From positions 1 to 55,775 of the forward strand of contig CABQNH010000010.1 in NCBI GenBank assembly GCA_902465435.1: DNA of 55,775 nt, in the 5' to 3' direction. Below, in pieces: positions 48,572 through 55,775 of the stretch. Positions within the stretch are counted from its first letter, which is position 1; each line of letters begins with the position of its first letter. The notes under the pieces were generated by a model that was given only the letters and a program-made list of their open reading frames with translations, searched no databases and had not been told where the DNA came from. This stretch comes from an uncultured Eubacteriales bacterium. GTDB lineage: Bacteria > Bacillota > Clostridia > Oscillospirales > Oscillospiraceae. Both the position numbers and the translations under genes were made by a program.

Positions 48572-49960
48572 TTACATTTTTTCAAGAATCATGGCCTTTT
48601 TCGCCGCATACTCGTCGTCATTGATGAGGCCAAGCTCTTTCATTTGCTGAAGTTGCTGCAGAACGCGGACATAATCCACATCCGCCCGCTTTTCCTCCGG
48701 AGCCGCGGTTTCCTGCACTGCTTCAGCCGCTTCCTCCGCAGGTGCTTCCTCTGCTTCGGCAGGCATCTCCTGCGAAGCGCTTTCCTGGGTCGGAATGTCA
48801 TCAAACGTCTGCACCGCTTCCACCGGCTCGTAATGAGACGTCTCTTCCGTCAGAGCATCCTCCTCCGCTTTCCGCTCAACAGGCGTCTGCTCATTCTGCA
48901 TGGCATGCTCCTCCGCACGCTGCGTCTTCTCCTTTTCGGTTTCCGACTGCACGAAGGCCGCAATGTGCTCCTTGATCGGTGCCTCCTCTTCCGCCTCGCT
49001 GCGCGGTGTCTCCGGAACGTGGACAGCACGGCTCACCGGTCTGGTCTGCAGGATCGGCTTACCCGTCATAGGATCAAAACGCTGCGCGGGCGCGGCAGGC
49101 GTGATCGGCCGACCCGTCATGGGATCGAAGCGCTGTACAGGCGCAGCAGGCGCGATCGGCCGACCCGTCATGGGATCAAAGCGCTGCACGGGCGCAACGG
49201 GACGAGCCGATTCAGCAGGACGAGTTGTCGCGGTCTGCATGGATGCTGCCGACTCGCTCCCATACGACTTTCCCTCCGCCGATGTCAGCGTCAGCGCGGC
49301 AACGCCGACACCGAGCATCACGCCGCAGTAGGAAATGATTCTGGAAATATCAATATACTTATACCGGTAATCATACTCATCAATAATTTGGCCGAGGAAC
49401 CACTCGCCGACAAAGAGCGACAGGACGGCAACGGCAATTGCCAGCACGATCCCGAAGAATGCCAACGGCGCCGGCGTGCGAATGGAAGTGCAGGTATTAA
49501 GAATTGTTATAATAAAGAGAAGCAAGCAGGGCGCCCAGAGCAGCGCATACGGCTTAAACAGCATGGAGAAGCCGCCCTCCCGCCCTGTTAAAATACCGGC
49601 CGTATAGAGCGCAGATGCCACAAGCAGAAAGAAGGTCGGCAAAAGCAGTAGCTTTTTGCTTCCCCCGCAAAACAGAACCAAGCCGGTGATCAGCAGAAGT
49701 CCCGACGCGGCGATCAGCGAAAGCTGGCTGCACGCCAGCAGAACATCCGCAGTACTGCCGTCCTCGAACACCTCGTCCAACTCCCACTCGCTGATAAAGG
49801 TGAAGTCTGAATAGCGCCCCGCGATTTCATGACGCTCTCCGTCCCATACCTCGCTGTAGCTATAGTATGTGAGCAGGAACAGTGAGAACAGCAGCGCGAC
49901 CAATGACAAGACAATCACAAAAATCGCAAACGGCGAACCTTTTTTTGTCCGCAGACCCAT
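48572..49960 (-). CDS. Membrane protein with tandem RFDPMTG repeats and C-terminal SHOCT domain
   Basis: The 462-residue protein starts with a membrane helix and has six or so hydrophobic segments over residues 10-210. A cytosolic linker contains three tandem 17-residue repeats of the form QRFDPMTGRPIAPAAPV, about residues 254-304. A long Glu/Ala-rich acidic stretch follows. The last 35 residues (VRVLQQLQQMKELGLINDDEYAAKKAMILEKM) are a SHOCT domain, a short helical oligomerisation module. The start has GAGAGG upstream and its own promoter. Function is unknown; the architecture suggests a membrane scaffold. Confidence 0.82.
   Translation of the reverse strand: MGLRTKKGSPFAIFVIVLSLVALLFSLFLLTYYSYSEVWDGERHEIAGRYSDFTFISEWELDEVFEDGSTADVLLACSQLSLIAASGLLLITGLVLFCGGSKKLLLLPTFFLLVASALYTAGILTGREGGFSMLFKPYALLWAPCLLLFIITILNTCTSIRTPAPLAFFGIVLAIAVAVLSLFVGEWFLGQIIDEYDYRYKYIDISRIISYCGVMLGVGVAALTLTSAEGKSYGSESAASMQTATTRPAESARPVAPVQRFDPMTGRPIAPAAPVQRFDPMTGRPITPAAPAQRFDPMTGKPILQTRPVSRAVHVPETPRSEAEEEAPIKEHIAAFVQSETEKEKTQRAEEHAMQNEQTPVERKAEEDALTEETSHYEPVEAVQTFDDIPTQESASQEMPAEAEEAPAEEAAEAVQETAAPEEKRADVDYVRVLQQLQQMKELGLINDDEYAAKKAMILEKM
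49052..49200 (-). repeat. 51 bp-period tandem repeat in SHOCT gene
   Basis: ACCCGTCATRGGATCRAARC recurs at 49061, 49112 and 49163, exactly 51 bases apart. It encodes three 17-residue units. Slight divergence between units suggests the array is not brand new. Confidence 0.9.
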
Positions 49961-50014
49961 AAATACCTCTCCCTTTCCGCGCGCGCCGCGCGCTGTAAAA
50001 AATAAGATAGTTCT

Positions 50015-50043
50015 ATCATAACGGATAGATATGGAAATGTCAA
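50015..50043 (-). promoter_or_regulatory. SigA-type promoter for SHOCT gene
   Basis: Minus-strand consensus -35 TTGACA (50038-50043), 17-base spacer and -10 TATGAT (50015-50020), about 55 bases before the start. Confidence 0.75.
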
Positions 50044-50103
50044 ATCCTACGACAAGATTTTTCGTTTTTTCTCAATGATAATTCAAAAAATGCAAAATTT
50101 TAG

Positions 50104-50132
50104 TTGACAAGCCGGTTGGCGGCCGCTATAAT
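50104..50132 (+). promoter_or_regulatory. Promoter of rpsF-ssb-rpsR
   Basis: Perfect consensus: -35 TTGACA (50104-50109), 17-base spacer, -10 TATAAT (50127-50132). It is divergent from the SHOCT promoter. Confidence 0.9.
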
Positions 50133-50162
50133 GATTAGGCTCGCGTACTGCGGGCAATCCTT

Positions 50163-50184
50163 GGCATTGCGTAGCGGCAATGCC
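50163..50184 (+). promoter_or_regulatory. Leader hairpin before rpsF
   Basis: GGCATTGC-GTAGCG-GCAATGCC is an 8 bp stem in the short rpsF leader. Many bacteria regulate rpsF-rpsR through a leader RNA bound by the S6:S18 complex. This hairpin is in the right place, but I cannot confirm the class. Confidence 0.45.
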
Positions 50185-50212
50185 CAAAAGTCCAGAAGGA
50201 GGTGCAAACAAC

Positions 50213-50509
50213 ATGGCTAAAGTTTCCGCAAAATACGAGGTCCTTTACGTGATCGACGCTACTCTGAGCGAAGAGGGTATCGCGGCTCTCGTGGAAAAGT
50301 TCAAGGCAATGGTTGAAGCAGAAGGTACGCTCATCAGCATCGATGAATGGGGCAAGCGTCGTCTTGCGTATCCCATCAACGATATGACCGAGGGCTATTA
50401 TGTGCTCATGACCTGCGACTGCAAGCCCCAGCTCCCCGCTGAGCTTGACCGCGTGTTCAAGATCACAGAAGGCATCCTTCGCAGCATCATCGTTGCGGTT
50501 GAGGAATAA
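50213..50509 (+). CDS. rpsF: Ribosomal protein S6
   Basis: The 98-residue platform protein pairs with S18. It reads AKYEVLYVIDATLSEEGIAALVEKFKAMVE, ISIDEWGKRRLAYPINDMTEGYYVLMTC and ends RVFKITEGILRSIIVAVEE. The start at 50213 has AAGGAGG about ten bases upstream; an earlier in-frame ATG at 50180 lies in the leader hairpin. It is the first gene of rpsF-ssb-rpsR. Confidence 0.98.
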   Translation: MAKVSAKYEVLYVIDATLSEEGIAALVEKFKAMVEAEGTLISIDEWGKRRLAYPINDMTEGYYVLMTCDCKPQLPAELDRVFKITEGILRSIIVAVEE

Positions 50510-50521
50510 GGGGGCCAAAGC

Positions 50522-50971
50522 ATGCTGAACCATATCGTTCTCATGGGTCGTCTTGTTCGTGATCCGGAGCTGCGCAGAACAGGCTCCGGCGTCGCAGTGG
50601 CATCCTTCCGCATCGCGGTCGACCGCGATTTCGCAGCCGCCGGTGCAGAAAAGGAAGCCGACTTCATCGACTGTGTGGCATGGCGCAATACCGCTGAATT
50701 TGTCAGCAAGTATTTCACCAAGGGTCGCATGGCGGTGGTCAGCGGTCGTCTCCAGATGCGTAACTGGAACGACAAAGAGGGAAACAAGCGCGTCAGCGCC
50801 GAGGTCGTGGCGGATAACGTCTACTTCGGCGATTCCAAGCGCGACGCTGCGCAGGACAGCTTCGGCAGCTATGCCGCACAGTCCGCGCCCGCTGCGTTCC
50901 AGGCACCCGCAGCCGCTCCCAAGAGCGACTTTGCAATGCTGGAAGACGACGACACCGAGCTTCCCTTCTAA
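50522..50971 (+). CDS. ssb: Single-stranded DNA-binding protein
   Basis: The 149-residue OB-fold protein starts MLNHIVLMGRLVRDPELRRTGSGVAVASFRIAVDRDF and includes DFIDCVAWRNTAEFVSKYFTKGRMAVVSGRLQMRNW. An Ala/Pro linker of about 30 residues leads to the acidic tip EDDDTELPF, the protein-interaction tail. It lies 12 bases after rpsF and before rpsR, the standard Firmicute arrangement. Confidence 0.97.
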   Translation: MLNHIVLMGRLVRDPELRRTGSGVAVASFRIAVDRDFAAAGAEKEADFIDCVAWRNTAEFVSKYFTKGRMAVVSGRLQMRNWNDKEGNKRVSAEVVADNVYFGDSKRDAAQDSFGSYAAQSAPAAFQAPAAAPKSDFAMLEDDDTELPF

Positions 50972-51044
50972 CCTCGGCAAGGCTTTCCGCCTGCCGTAAG
51001 CTTGAATTTTTTCACCTGAGTATTGAAGTAAGGAGGATTGCGTT

Positions 51045-51278
51045 ATGGCAAACGAAAAAATGCGTGTGCATAAGCGCAAGAAGGTCTGCACCTTCTGCGT
51101 GGACAAGGTTGCGCATATCGACTTTAAAGAAACCGCGAAGCTCCGCCGTTACCTGTCCGAGCGCGGCAAGATCCTGCCCCGCCGTACGACCGGTACCTGC
51201 GCGCTGCATCAGCGTCAGTTGACGACCGCGATCAAGCGTGCCCGTCACATCGCGCTGCTGCCCTATGTCGCTGACTAA
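51045..51278 (+). CDS. rpsR: Ribosomal protein S18
   Basis: The 77-residue protein contains KKVCTFCVDKVAHIDFKETAKLRRYLSERGKILPRRTTGTCALHQRQLTTAIKRARHIALLPYV. Two N-terminal Cys (CTFC) and the later Cys-His resemble the zinc-coordinating form. AAGGAGG precedes the ATG. It ends the rpsF operon and is followed by a strong terminator. Confidence 0.98.
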   Translation: MANEKMRVHKRKKVCTFCVDKVAHIDFKETAKLRRYLSERGKILPRRTTGTCALHQRQLTTAIKRARHIALLPYVAD

Positions 51279-51345
51279 GGATTCTACGATTTTCTAAAAG
51301 ATGCCGTCTTTCCGGTGTATGCCGGTAAGACAGGGATCCGACAAC

Positions 51346-51385
51346 AAACAGACAGCACTCCACCTCGGTGGGGTGCTGTCTGTTT
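51346..51385 (+). terminator. Terminator of rpsF-ssb-rpsR
   Basis: AAACAGACAGCACTCCACC pairs along its length with GGTGGGGTGCTGTCTGTTT (one G-U pair). It is directly followed by a degraded element terminus at 51386. Confidence 0.85.
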
Positions 51386-51511
51386 CAGCCTGTCCATCAA
51401 GTCCGCAACCGCCAAAACGAGAAAACTATTTTGAGCATCTTCATCTGAGACATATTCCCTCTGTTTTCGGATGCGTTCGAATAACTCGGTTTGGGAAATG
51501 GATCCTATCTA
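51386..51511 (+). repeat. Degraded left half of the 220 bp element
   Basis: CAGCCTGTCCATCAAGTCCG matches the element terminus at most positions. It continues with GCAACCGCCAAAACGAGAAAAC and CCCTCTGTTTTCGG in the same order as copies 2 and 3. Similarity fades after about 51511 and no right end is found. It starts exactly where the rpsR terminator ends. Confidence 0.75.
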
Positions 51512-51543
51512 ATATTCCGTAGGTGATAGGAACGTACTCCGCG

Positions 51544-51565
51544 GTTACTAACACGTTACTAACAA
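51544..51565 (+). other. Direct repeat GTTACTAAC x2, possible integrase arm sites
   Basis: GGTTACTAACACGTTACTAAC contains GTTACTAAC twice, 11 bases apart, close to the tRNA-derived site at 51663. Short direct repeats near an att core are typical arm sites for tyrosine integrases. No integrase gene remains, so the role is inferred. Confidence 0.4.
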
Positions 51566-51575
51566 CATTAAAAGC

Positions 51576-51625
51576 ACAAAATTAGCACCTTGTAAATTTC
51601 TTCGTTTACAAGGTACTAATTTTCT
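51576..51625. terminator. AAAATTAG...CTAATTTT long hairpin
   Basis: AAAATTAGCACCTTGTAAA and TTTACAAGGTACTAATTTT pair over about 19 bases with one mismatch, around a TTTCTTCG loop, and the right side continues TCTGTTTTT. It resembles a terminator at the end of an integrated element. Its A+T content differs from surrounding DNA. Confidence 0.6.
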
Positions 51626-51662
51626 GTTTTTGCACTGTTTTGCTATTAAAATGTTTGTAATT

Positions 51663-51707
51663 TGGAGCTGTTACCCGGATTCGAACCTGGGACCTCATCC
51701 TTACCAA
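51663..51707 (-). other. 3' fragment of tRNA-Thr(GGU), probable attachment-site remnant
   Basis: Read on the minus strand, the fragment starts at TTGGTAA (anticodon loop with GGT). It continues with the 3' anticodon stem GGATG, variable loop AGGTC, the T-arm with GGTTCGAATCC, acceptor TAACAGC, discriminator T and CCA. The 5' half of the tRNA is absent; upstream bases do not fit D-arm or acceptor. An exact 3'-half tRNA is what site-specific integration leaves at one end of an island. Confidence 0.8.
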
Positions 51708-51930
51708 AGAAACAGTCCGCAGCAAATACGCATACAGAGGCATTCGTTCGTCCAATTTCAGAGCACGGCAAGCCCTTTGCGCCCGGCATCTGCCACACTT
51801 GCCGCAGGCAGGATCATTTTATCGCAGTCCGGTATAGGGTGCAGTGCCATGTACGGCGCCGTCCTTTTTCCGAATGCAGGCAGCCATTTAGCAATGTGCA
51901 CAAATTCAGTGTGCATTTTTTGTAAGTCAA

Positions 51931-51960
51931 TTTGACTGTTTTTGATTGACTTTGACTGTT
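51931..51960. promoter_or_regulatory. FruR-type operator: TTTGACTGTT repeated at 20 bp
   Basis: TTTGACTGTT occurs at 51931-51940 and 51951-51960, exactly two helical turns apart, with the related TTTGATTGAC between. The array overlaps the -35 of the fru promoter. DeoR-family sugar regulators often use such TTGA-type direct repeats, so autoregulation by FruR is likely. Confidence 0.65.
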
Positions 51961-51973
51961 TATGACGTATAAT
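51946..51973 (+). promoter_or_regulatory. Promoter of fruR-fruK-fruA
   Basis: -35 TTGACT (51946-51951), 16-base spacer and perfect -10 TATAAT (51968-51973), embedded in the operator repeats, about 50 bases before fruR. Confidence 0.75.
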
Positions 51974-52022
51974 AAAAGCAGAAATTGGCAGTACTAATCA
52001 TTCTCATTCAAGGAGTCCATCC

Positions 52023-52766
52023 ATGTTTGTGGAACAACGCTTTCATGTTATTCTTAGCGAATTAGAGACGCAGCGTGCCGCCAGTGTGGCGCGGCTGTGC
52101 GAGCTGACCGGCGCTTCGGAAGCGACCATCCGGCGCGACCTGAATATTCTGGCCGAGCAGGGGCAGCTGCAGAAGGTGCACGGCGGCGCAATGCTGTCGG
52201 CAGATAAGTTTTTGGGAACGGAACCGGACGTCAGCACCAAAAATCAGCTCTTTCAAGCGGAAAAGGAGCGAATCGCCGCCTATGCCGCCAGTCTGATCGA
52301 TGGAGACGATGTGGTTTTTCTGGACGCGGGAACCACGACCGCGCGAATGCTTCCCCATCTGAAAGGATGCAGCGCCACCTTCGTCACCAACAGCGTCGAC
52401 GCAATGCAGCAGCTGGCCGCGCTTGGTCTGCGCAGCTATTCGCTGGGCGGTCTGCTCCGTCCGGAAACGAACGCCATGGTCGGCGCAATGGCGCTCGATG
52501 CGTTAGCGCAGTTCAACTTTACCAAGGCATTTCTCGGCACAAACGGCATCACACTGCGGCAGGGCTTCACCACGCCCGACCGGGAGGAGGCCGCCGTCAA
52601 GCGAGCTGCGGCCGGACAGGCCTGCCGCACCTATATATTGGCCGACGCGAGCAAATTCCAGATCGTAACGGCCGTATCCTTTTTAAAGCTGGAGCAGGCG
52701 GAGATTCTTACCGACCGCCTCCCTGACCCCGCATTTCTTGAACATACTGTTGTTAAGGAGGTTTGA
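52023..52766 (+). CDS. fruR: DeoR-family fructose operon repressor
   Basis: The 247-residue regulator has a DeoR helix-turn-helix (QRFHVILSELETQRAASVARLCELTGASEATIRRDL, with the IRRDL recognition end) followed by GQLQKVHGGAML. The C-terminal sugar-phosphate-sensing domain has FLDAGTTTARM, TNSVDAM, SYSLGGLLRPET, FLGTNGIT and ILADASKF, all DeoR signatures. By analogy it would sense fructose-1-phosphate. Its stop lies two bases before the fruK start, and direct-repeat operators overlap its promoter. Confidence 0.93.
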   Translation: MFVEQRFHVILSELETQRAASVARLCELTGASEATIRRDLNILAEQGQLQKVHGGAMLSADKFLGTEPDVSTKNQLFQAEKERIAAYAASLIDGDDVVFLDAGTTTARMLPHLKGCSATFVTNSVDAMQQLAALGLRSYSLGGLLRPETNAMVGAMALDALAQFNFTKAFLGTNGITLRQGFTTPDREEAAVKRAAAGQACRTYILADASKFQIVTAVSFLKLEQAEILTDRLPDPAFLEHTVVKEV

Positions 52767-52768
52767 AC

Positions 52769-53668
52769 ATGGTATACACGGTAACCTTTAATCCCGCATT
52801 GGACTATGTAGTCTGGGTCGATCACTTGGAACCGGGCAGCACCAACCGCACATGCGGCGAGGAAATCCAGTTGGGCGGCAAGGGCGTCAATGTTTCGTGC
52901 ATCCTGCAGACGCTCGGTGTTCCTACCACCGCCTTGGGCTTTCTTGCGGGCTTTACCGGGCAGGCGCTGGAGCACGGCCTTGCCGAGCGAGGCATTCGGA
53001 CCGATTTCATCCACCTTCCCGCCGGGCAGACGCGCATCAACGTGAAGATCAAGGGCCGCACGGAAACGGAAATCAATGCGCAGGGACCTGCCATCGACGC
53101 AGATGCGCTGGCAAAGCTGATGCAGAAGCTCGATGCGCTTACCGCAGACGATGCACTGGTAATCTCCGGCTCCATTCCGGCCTCCATGCCCGACGACAGC
53201 TACGAAAAGCTGCTGCAGCGAGTCGCAGGCCGCGGCGTTCTCACGGTCGTCGATGCCGCAAAGGAGCTGCTCAGCAGAGTTCTCCCCTACCGCCCGTTTT
53301 TGATTAAGCCGAACCATATCGAGCTGGGCGAGCTATTCGGCAGAGCGCTGCAAAGCGACGAGGAGATTCTGCACTGCGCCCGCTGCCTGCAGGAGCGCGG
53401 CGCGCGCAACGTGCTGGTATCCATGGCAGGAAACGGCTCGCTTCTGCTTGATGAGACAGGCCGCGCCCACCGGCTTGGCGTACCGTCCGGCACCGTCCGC
53501 AACTCTGTGGGCGCGGGTGACTCCATGGTCGCAGGCTTCCTCGCCGGCTGGCTGTCCCGTGGCGATTACGACTATGCGCACCGCCTGGGCGCAGCCGCCG
53601 GCAGCGCCACCGCCTTTTCCGACACACTGGCCACCAAAGAGGAAATTGATGCATTGCTTGCGCAATGA
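52769..53668 (+). CDS. fruK: 1-phosphofructokinase
   Basis: FruK phosphorylates fructose-1-phosphate to fructose-1,6-bisphosphate. The 299-residue PfkB-family kinase starts VYTVTFNPALDYVVWVDHL and has LGGKGVNVSCILQTLG for substrate binding, NVKIKGRTETEINAQGP, LIKPNHIELGELFG and the C-terminal VRNSVGAGDSMVAGFLAGW with the catalytic Asp. The ATG at 52769 has AAGGAGG seven bases upstream; an earlier in-frame TTG is rejected. It lies between fruR and fruA in one operon. Confidence 0.95.
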   Translation: MVYTVTFNPALDYVVWVDHLEPGSTNRTCGEEIQLGGKGVNVSCILQTLGVPTTALGFLAGFTGQALEHGLAERGIRTDFIHLPAGQTRINVKIKGRTETEINAQGPAIDADALAKLMQKLDALTADDALVISGSIPASMPDDSYEKLLQRVAGRGVLTVVDAAKELLSRVLPYRPFLIKPNHIELGELFGRALQSDEEILHCARCLQERGARNVLVSMAGNGSLLLDETGRAHRLGVPSGTVRNSVGAGDSMVAGFLAGWLSRGDYDYAHRLGAAAGSATAFSDTLATKEEIDALLAQ

Positions 53669-53694
53669 TCAAACAATAGAAAGGGAGATAAACT

Positions 53695-55620
53695 ATGCGT
53701 ATCACCGATCTGCTCACTGCCGGAAAAATTCGCCTGCGCGTCCCGGCTGCCAGCAAGGAGACGGTCCTCGATCTTCTGATTGATCTGCAGGATCAGGGCG
53801 GCTGTCTCACGAACCGTGCCGCCTACAAAGCAGCCATTTGGGAGCGAGAGGCGCAGGCCAACACCGCCATTGAATCCGGCATCGTCGTCCCCCATGCCAA
53901 AAGCGACAGCGTCGCCTTCCCCAGCCTTGCCGTCTGCACGCTGAAAGAGCCAATCGACTGCGGTGCAATGGACGCCGAGCCATCCGACCTGTTTTTCATG
54001 ATCGCAGCGCCTCTGGACGGCGATCTGCATCTGGAGATTCTGTCCCACCTGATGATGCTGCTGGTGGATCCGCAATTCCTGGCCGAGCTGCGAGGAGCCG
54101 CCGATCCGCAGGCCTTCCTTGCCGTGATCGACCGCTATGAAACCGCTAAATTCGGCGCGCCCGAGGAAGCACCTGCCCCTGCTCCCGAGCTTCCGGCGGA
54201 AAATGCAGAAAAAGCCCCTCGCATTTTAGCTATCACAGCCTGCCCCACCGGCATTGCGCACACTTACATGGCCGCCGAGGCCTTAGAGAAGAAGGGACGG
54301 GAGTTGGGAATTCCGGTCAAGGTGGAAACCCAAGGCTCCGGCGGTGCGAAAAACCTTCTGACCCGCGCGGAAATCGCCCAATGCGACGGAGTCATTATTG
54401 CCGCCGATAAGGAGGTCGATTTGGCACGTTTTGACGGCAAGCCCGTTTTGCGCGTGCCCGTGTCCGATGGGATCCACCGTCCGGAGGAGCTGCTCCGGGA
54501 AGCACCGAATGCACCGATCTATCACCACAGCGGCGAAATCGCGCCGACGGATTCCAACGAACGCTTCGGCCGGAAGCTCTATAAGCAGCTGATGAACGGC
54601 GTCAGCCATATGCTTCCCTTCGTTATCGGCGGCGGCATTCTGATCGCGCTCGCCTTCCTGCTGGACGATGCCTCGATCAACTATGCGACCTTCGGCAGCA
54701 ATACACCCGTCGCGGCATGGTTTAAGGCCATCGGCGACACGGCCTTCAACTTTATGCTGCCCGTGCTTGCCGGTTTTATCGCCATGGCCATTGCAGACCG
54801 CCCGGGTCTGATGGTCGGCTTTGTGGGCGGCGCGCTGGCCGTATCCGGTGCGACCTTTGCAAGTCCCGCCGCAGGGCCGGTTTCCGCCGGCTTCCTCGGC
54901 GCGCTGATTGCCGGCTTCGCTGCAGGCTACCTGATGCTCGGCGTGCGCAAGCTCTGCGACAGACTGCCCAAGGCCCTGGAGGGGATCAAGCCCATTCTGC
55001 TCTATCCGGTTGCAGGCCTTCTGCTCATCAGTCTCGTGATGTGCTTCATCAACCCCTTTGTCGGCAAGCTGAACAACGCGCTCTACTCCGGCCTGACCGC
55101 CATGGGAAGCGGCAGCAAAATTCTGCTCGGTATCGTGCTGGCCGGTATGATGGCCATTGATATGGGCGGCCCCTTCAACAAAGCAGCCTATGTCTTCGGC
55201 ACCGCCACGCTGACCACCGTAGCGTCGGGGCAAGGCTCCGAAATCATGGCGGCTGTCATGATCGGCGGTATGGTTCCGCCGCTGGCGATCGCATTGGCTA
55301 CCACGTTCTTCAAAAGCCGCTTCTCCGCCGAAGAGCGGAAGTCGGGCGTTGTCAATTATATTATGGGTCTTTGCTTCATCACGGAGGGAGCCATTCCCTT
55401 TGCTGCGGCCGATCCGCTCCATGTGCTGCCCGCCTGCATCGTCGGCTCCGGGCTCGCCGGTGCGCTGTCCATGCAGTTTGGCTGCGCGCTGCCCGCACCG
55501 CACGGCGGCGTATTCGTCTTCCCAGTTATGACGAACGTATTGGGCTACCTCGTCGCACTGGTTGCCGGCAGCGTCGTCGGCATGCTGCTGCTCGGTCTTT
55601 TGAAAAAGAAGGCGTCGTAA
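53695..55620 (+). CDS. fruA: PTS fructose transporter, fused EIIABC
   Basis: This 641-residue fused permease imports fructose with phosphorylation to fructose-1-phosphate. The EIIA domain comes first (residues 1-150), with phospho-His67 in GIVVPHAKSD. EIIB follows (about 175-270), with phospho-Cys183 in TACPTGIAHTYMAAEAL. The EIIC domain from about residue 300 has eight or more helices and the SHMLPFVIGGGILIALAF and AIPFAAADPLH-type motifs. Domain order A-B-C is the usual Firmicute form. HPr and enzyme I are encoded elsewhere. It ends the operon and is followed by a terminator. Confidence 0.96.
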   Translation: MRITDLLTAGKIRLRVPAASKETVLDLLIDLQDQGGCLTNRAAYKAAIWEREAQANTAIESGIVVPHAKSDSVAFPSLAVCTLKEPIDCGAMDAEPSDLFFMIAAPLDGDLHLEILSHLMMLLVDPQFLAELRGAADPQAFLAVIDRYETAKFGAPEEAPAPAPELPAENAEKAPRILAITACPTGIAHTYMAAEALEKKGRELGIPVKVETQGSGGAKNLLTRAEIAQCDGVIIAADKEVDLARFDGKPVLRVPVSDGIHRPEELLREAPNAPIYHHSGEIAPTDSNERFGRKLYKQLMNGVSHMLPFVIGGGILIALAFLLDDASINYATFGSNTPVAAWFKAIGDTAFNFMLPVLAGFIAMAIADRPGLMVGFVGGALAVSGATFASPAAGPVSAGFLGALIAGFAAGYLMLGVRKLCDRLPKALEGIKPILLYPVAGLLLISLVMCFINPFVGKLNNALYSGLTAMGSGSKILLGIVLAGMMAIDMGGPFNKAAYVFGTATLTTVASGQGSEIMAAVMIGGMVPPLAIALATTFFKSRFSAEERKSGVVNYIMGLCFITEGAIPFAAADPLHVLPACIVGSGLAGALSMQFGCALPAPHGGVFVFPVMTNVLGYLVALVAGSVVGMLLLGLLKKKAS

Positions 55621-55683
55621 GCGTTTCAGCGCAGCCCCTGCGGCAGGCATTATCGATCCCCAAGCCGCTGAAAAGCTGAAAAA

Positions 55684-55720
55684 GCATACGGAATCTGCTT
55701 TTACCGCAGATTTCGTATGC
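55684..55720 (+). terminator. Terminator of the fru operon
   Basis: GCATACGGAATCTGC and GCAGATTTCGTATGC form a 15 bp stem with one or two mismatches and a TTTTACC loop. It is directly followed by the 32 bp palindrome. Confidence 0.65.
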
Positions 55721-55721
55721 T

Positions 55722-55753
55722 CAGCGTGTCAAAAAACCTTTTTTGACACGCTG
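55722..55753. repeat. 32 bp palindrome, copy C
   Basis: Identical to the palindrome at 34-65, including orientation and the one-base gap to the following element terminus. It lies one base after the fru terminator stem. Confidence 0.9.
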
Positions 55754-55754
55754 G

Positions 55755-55775
55755 CAGGCTATCAAGAAAGTTCGG
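55755..55775 (-). mobile_element. MITE-like repeat, copy 4 (cut by window end)
   Basis: CAGGCTATCAAGAAAGTTCG is identical to the left terminus of copy 1 and runs off the window. A full element in the same orientation as copy 1 probably continues beyond. Confidence 0.8.

Noticed and set aside
51708..51790. Missing 5' half of the tRNA-Thr adjacent to the 3' fragment
   Set aside because: The minus-strand sequence upstream has no D-arm GGTAGAGC-type motif and no GCTGTTA-like 5' acceptor, so the tRNA is truncated rather than interrupted by a short intron.

Overview
The window looks like chromosomal DNA from a GC-rich Clostridia-type Firmicute, probably an Oscillospirales/Ruminococcaceae-like gut anaerobe. 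The signs are strong AGGAGG ribosome sites, the Clostridial order of the S10-spc-alpha ribosomal cluster (secY-adk-map-KOW protein-infA-rpmJ-rpsM-rpsK-rpsD-rpoA-rplQ), a zinc-type S14, a MurT/GatD-like pair, QueH, and PTS and ABC sugar uptake. The taxon is inferred from gene content only; no 16S gene is present.

Layout. Positions 1-550 hold an interspersed repeat and a terminator. Next come rpiB behind a membrane protein (-), an L,D-transpeptidase lipoprotein (+), a cytidylate-kinase-like protein (-), a twice-frameshifted ZIP metal transporter behind a structured leader (+), an RlmD/RlmCD-type rRNA methyltransferase and a DUF6273-like protein followed by a decayed tandem copy (+). From 8.6 to 20.1 kb lie a MacB/FtsX-type ABC exporter, an iron alcohol dehydrogenase with a flavoprotein, a GntR regulator, pta, an AraC regulator, queH and a divergent MurT/GatD-like pair. 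From 20.7 to 29.9 kb is an alpha-glucan locus on the minus strand: binding protein, two permeases, LacI regulator, malQ and glgP. Its ABC ATPase is not in the window. A LacI-type palindrome lies just downstream of the locus promoter.

From 30.6 to 46.6 kb one long minus-strand ribosomal cluster runs from rpsJ to rplQ and includes secY, adk, map, infA and rpoA. Its strong promoter at 46.6 kb is divergent from the promoter of an M42 aminopeptidase. A repeat cluster at 48.0-48.5 kb separates that peptidase from a SHOCT-domain membrane protein. rpsF-ssb-rpsR follows. A truncated tRNA-Thr 3' end, probably an old integration site, comes before a fructose operon (fruR-fruK-fruA) that runs to the window end, where the interspersed repeat appears again.

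The two most unusual signals are as follows. (1) A roughly 220 bp MITE-like element has about 20 bp imperfect terminal inverted repeats and a conserved internal stem-loop. It has three complete copies, one copy cut by the window edge and several degraded ones, and it repeatedly lies beside terminator-like hairpins and beside a 32 bp palindrome whose arms resemble its own termini. (2) The GatD-like subunit next to MurT lacks both catalytic residues of the glutaminase, so this pair cannot work as the canonical lipid II amidating enzyme does.
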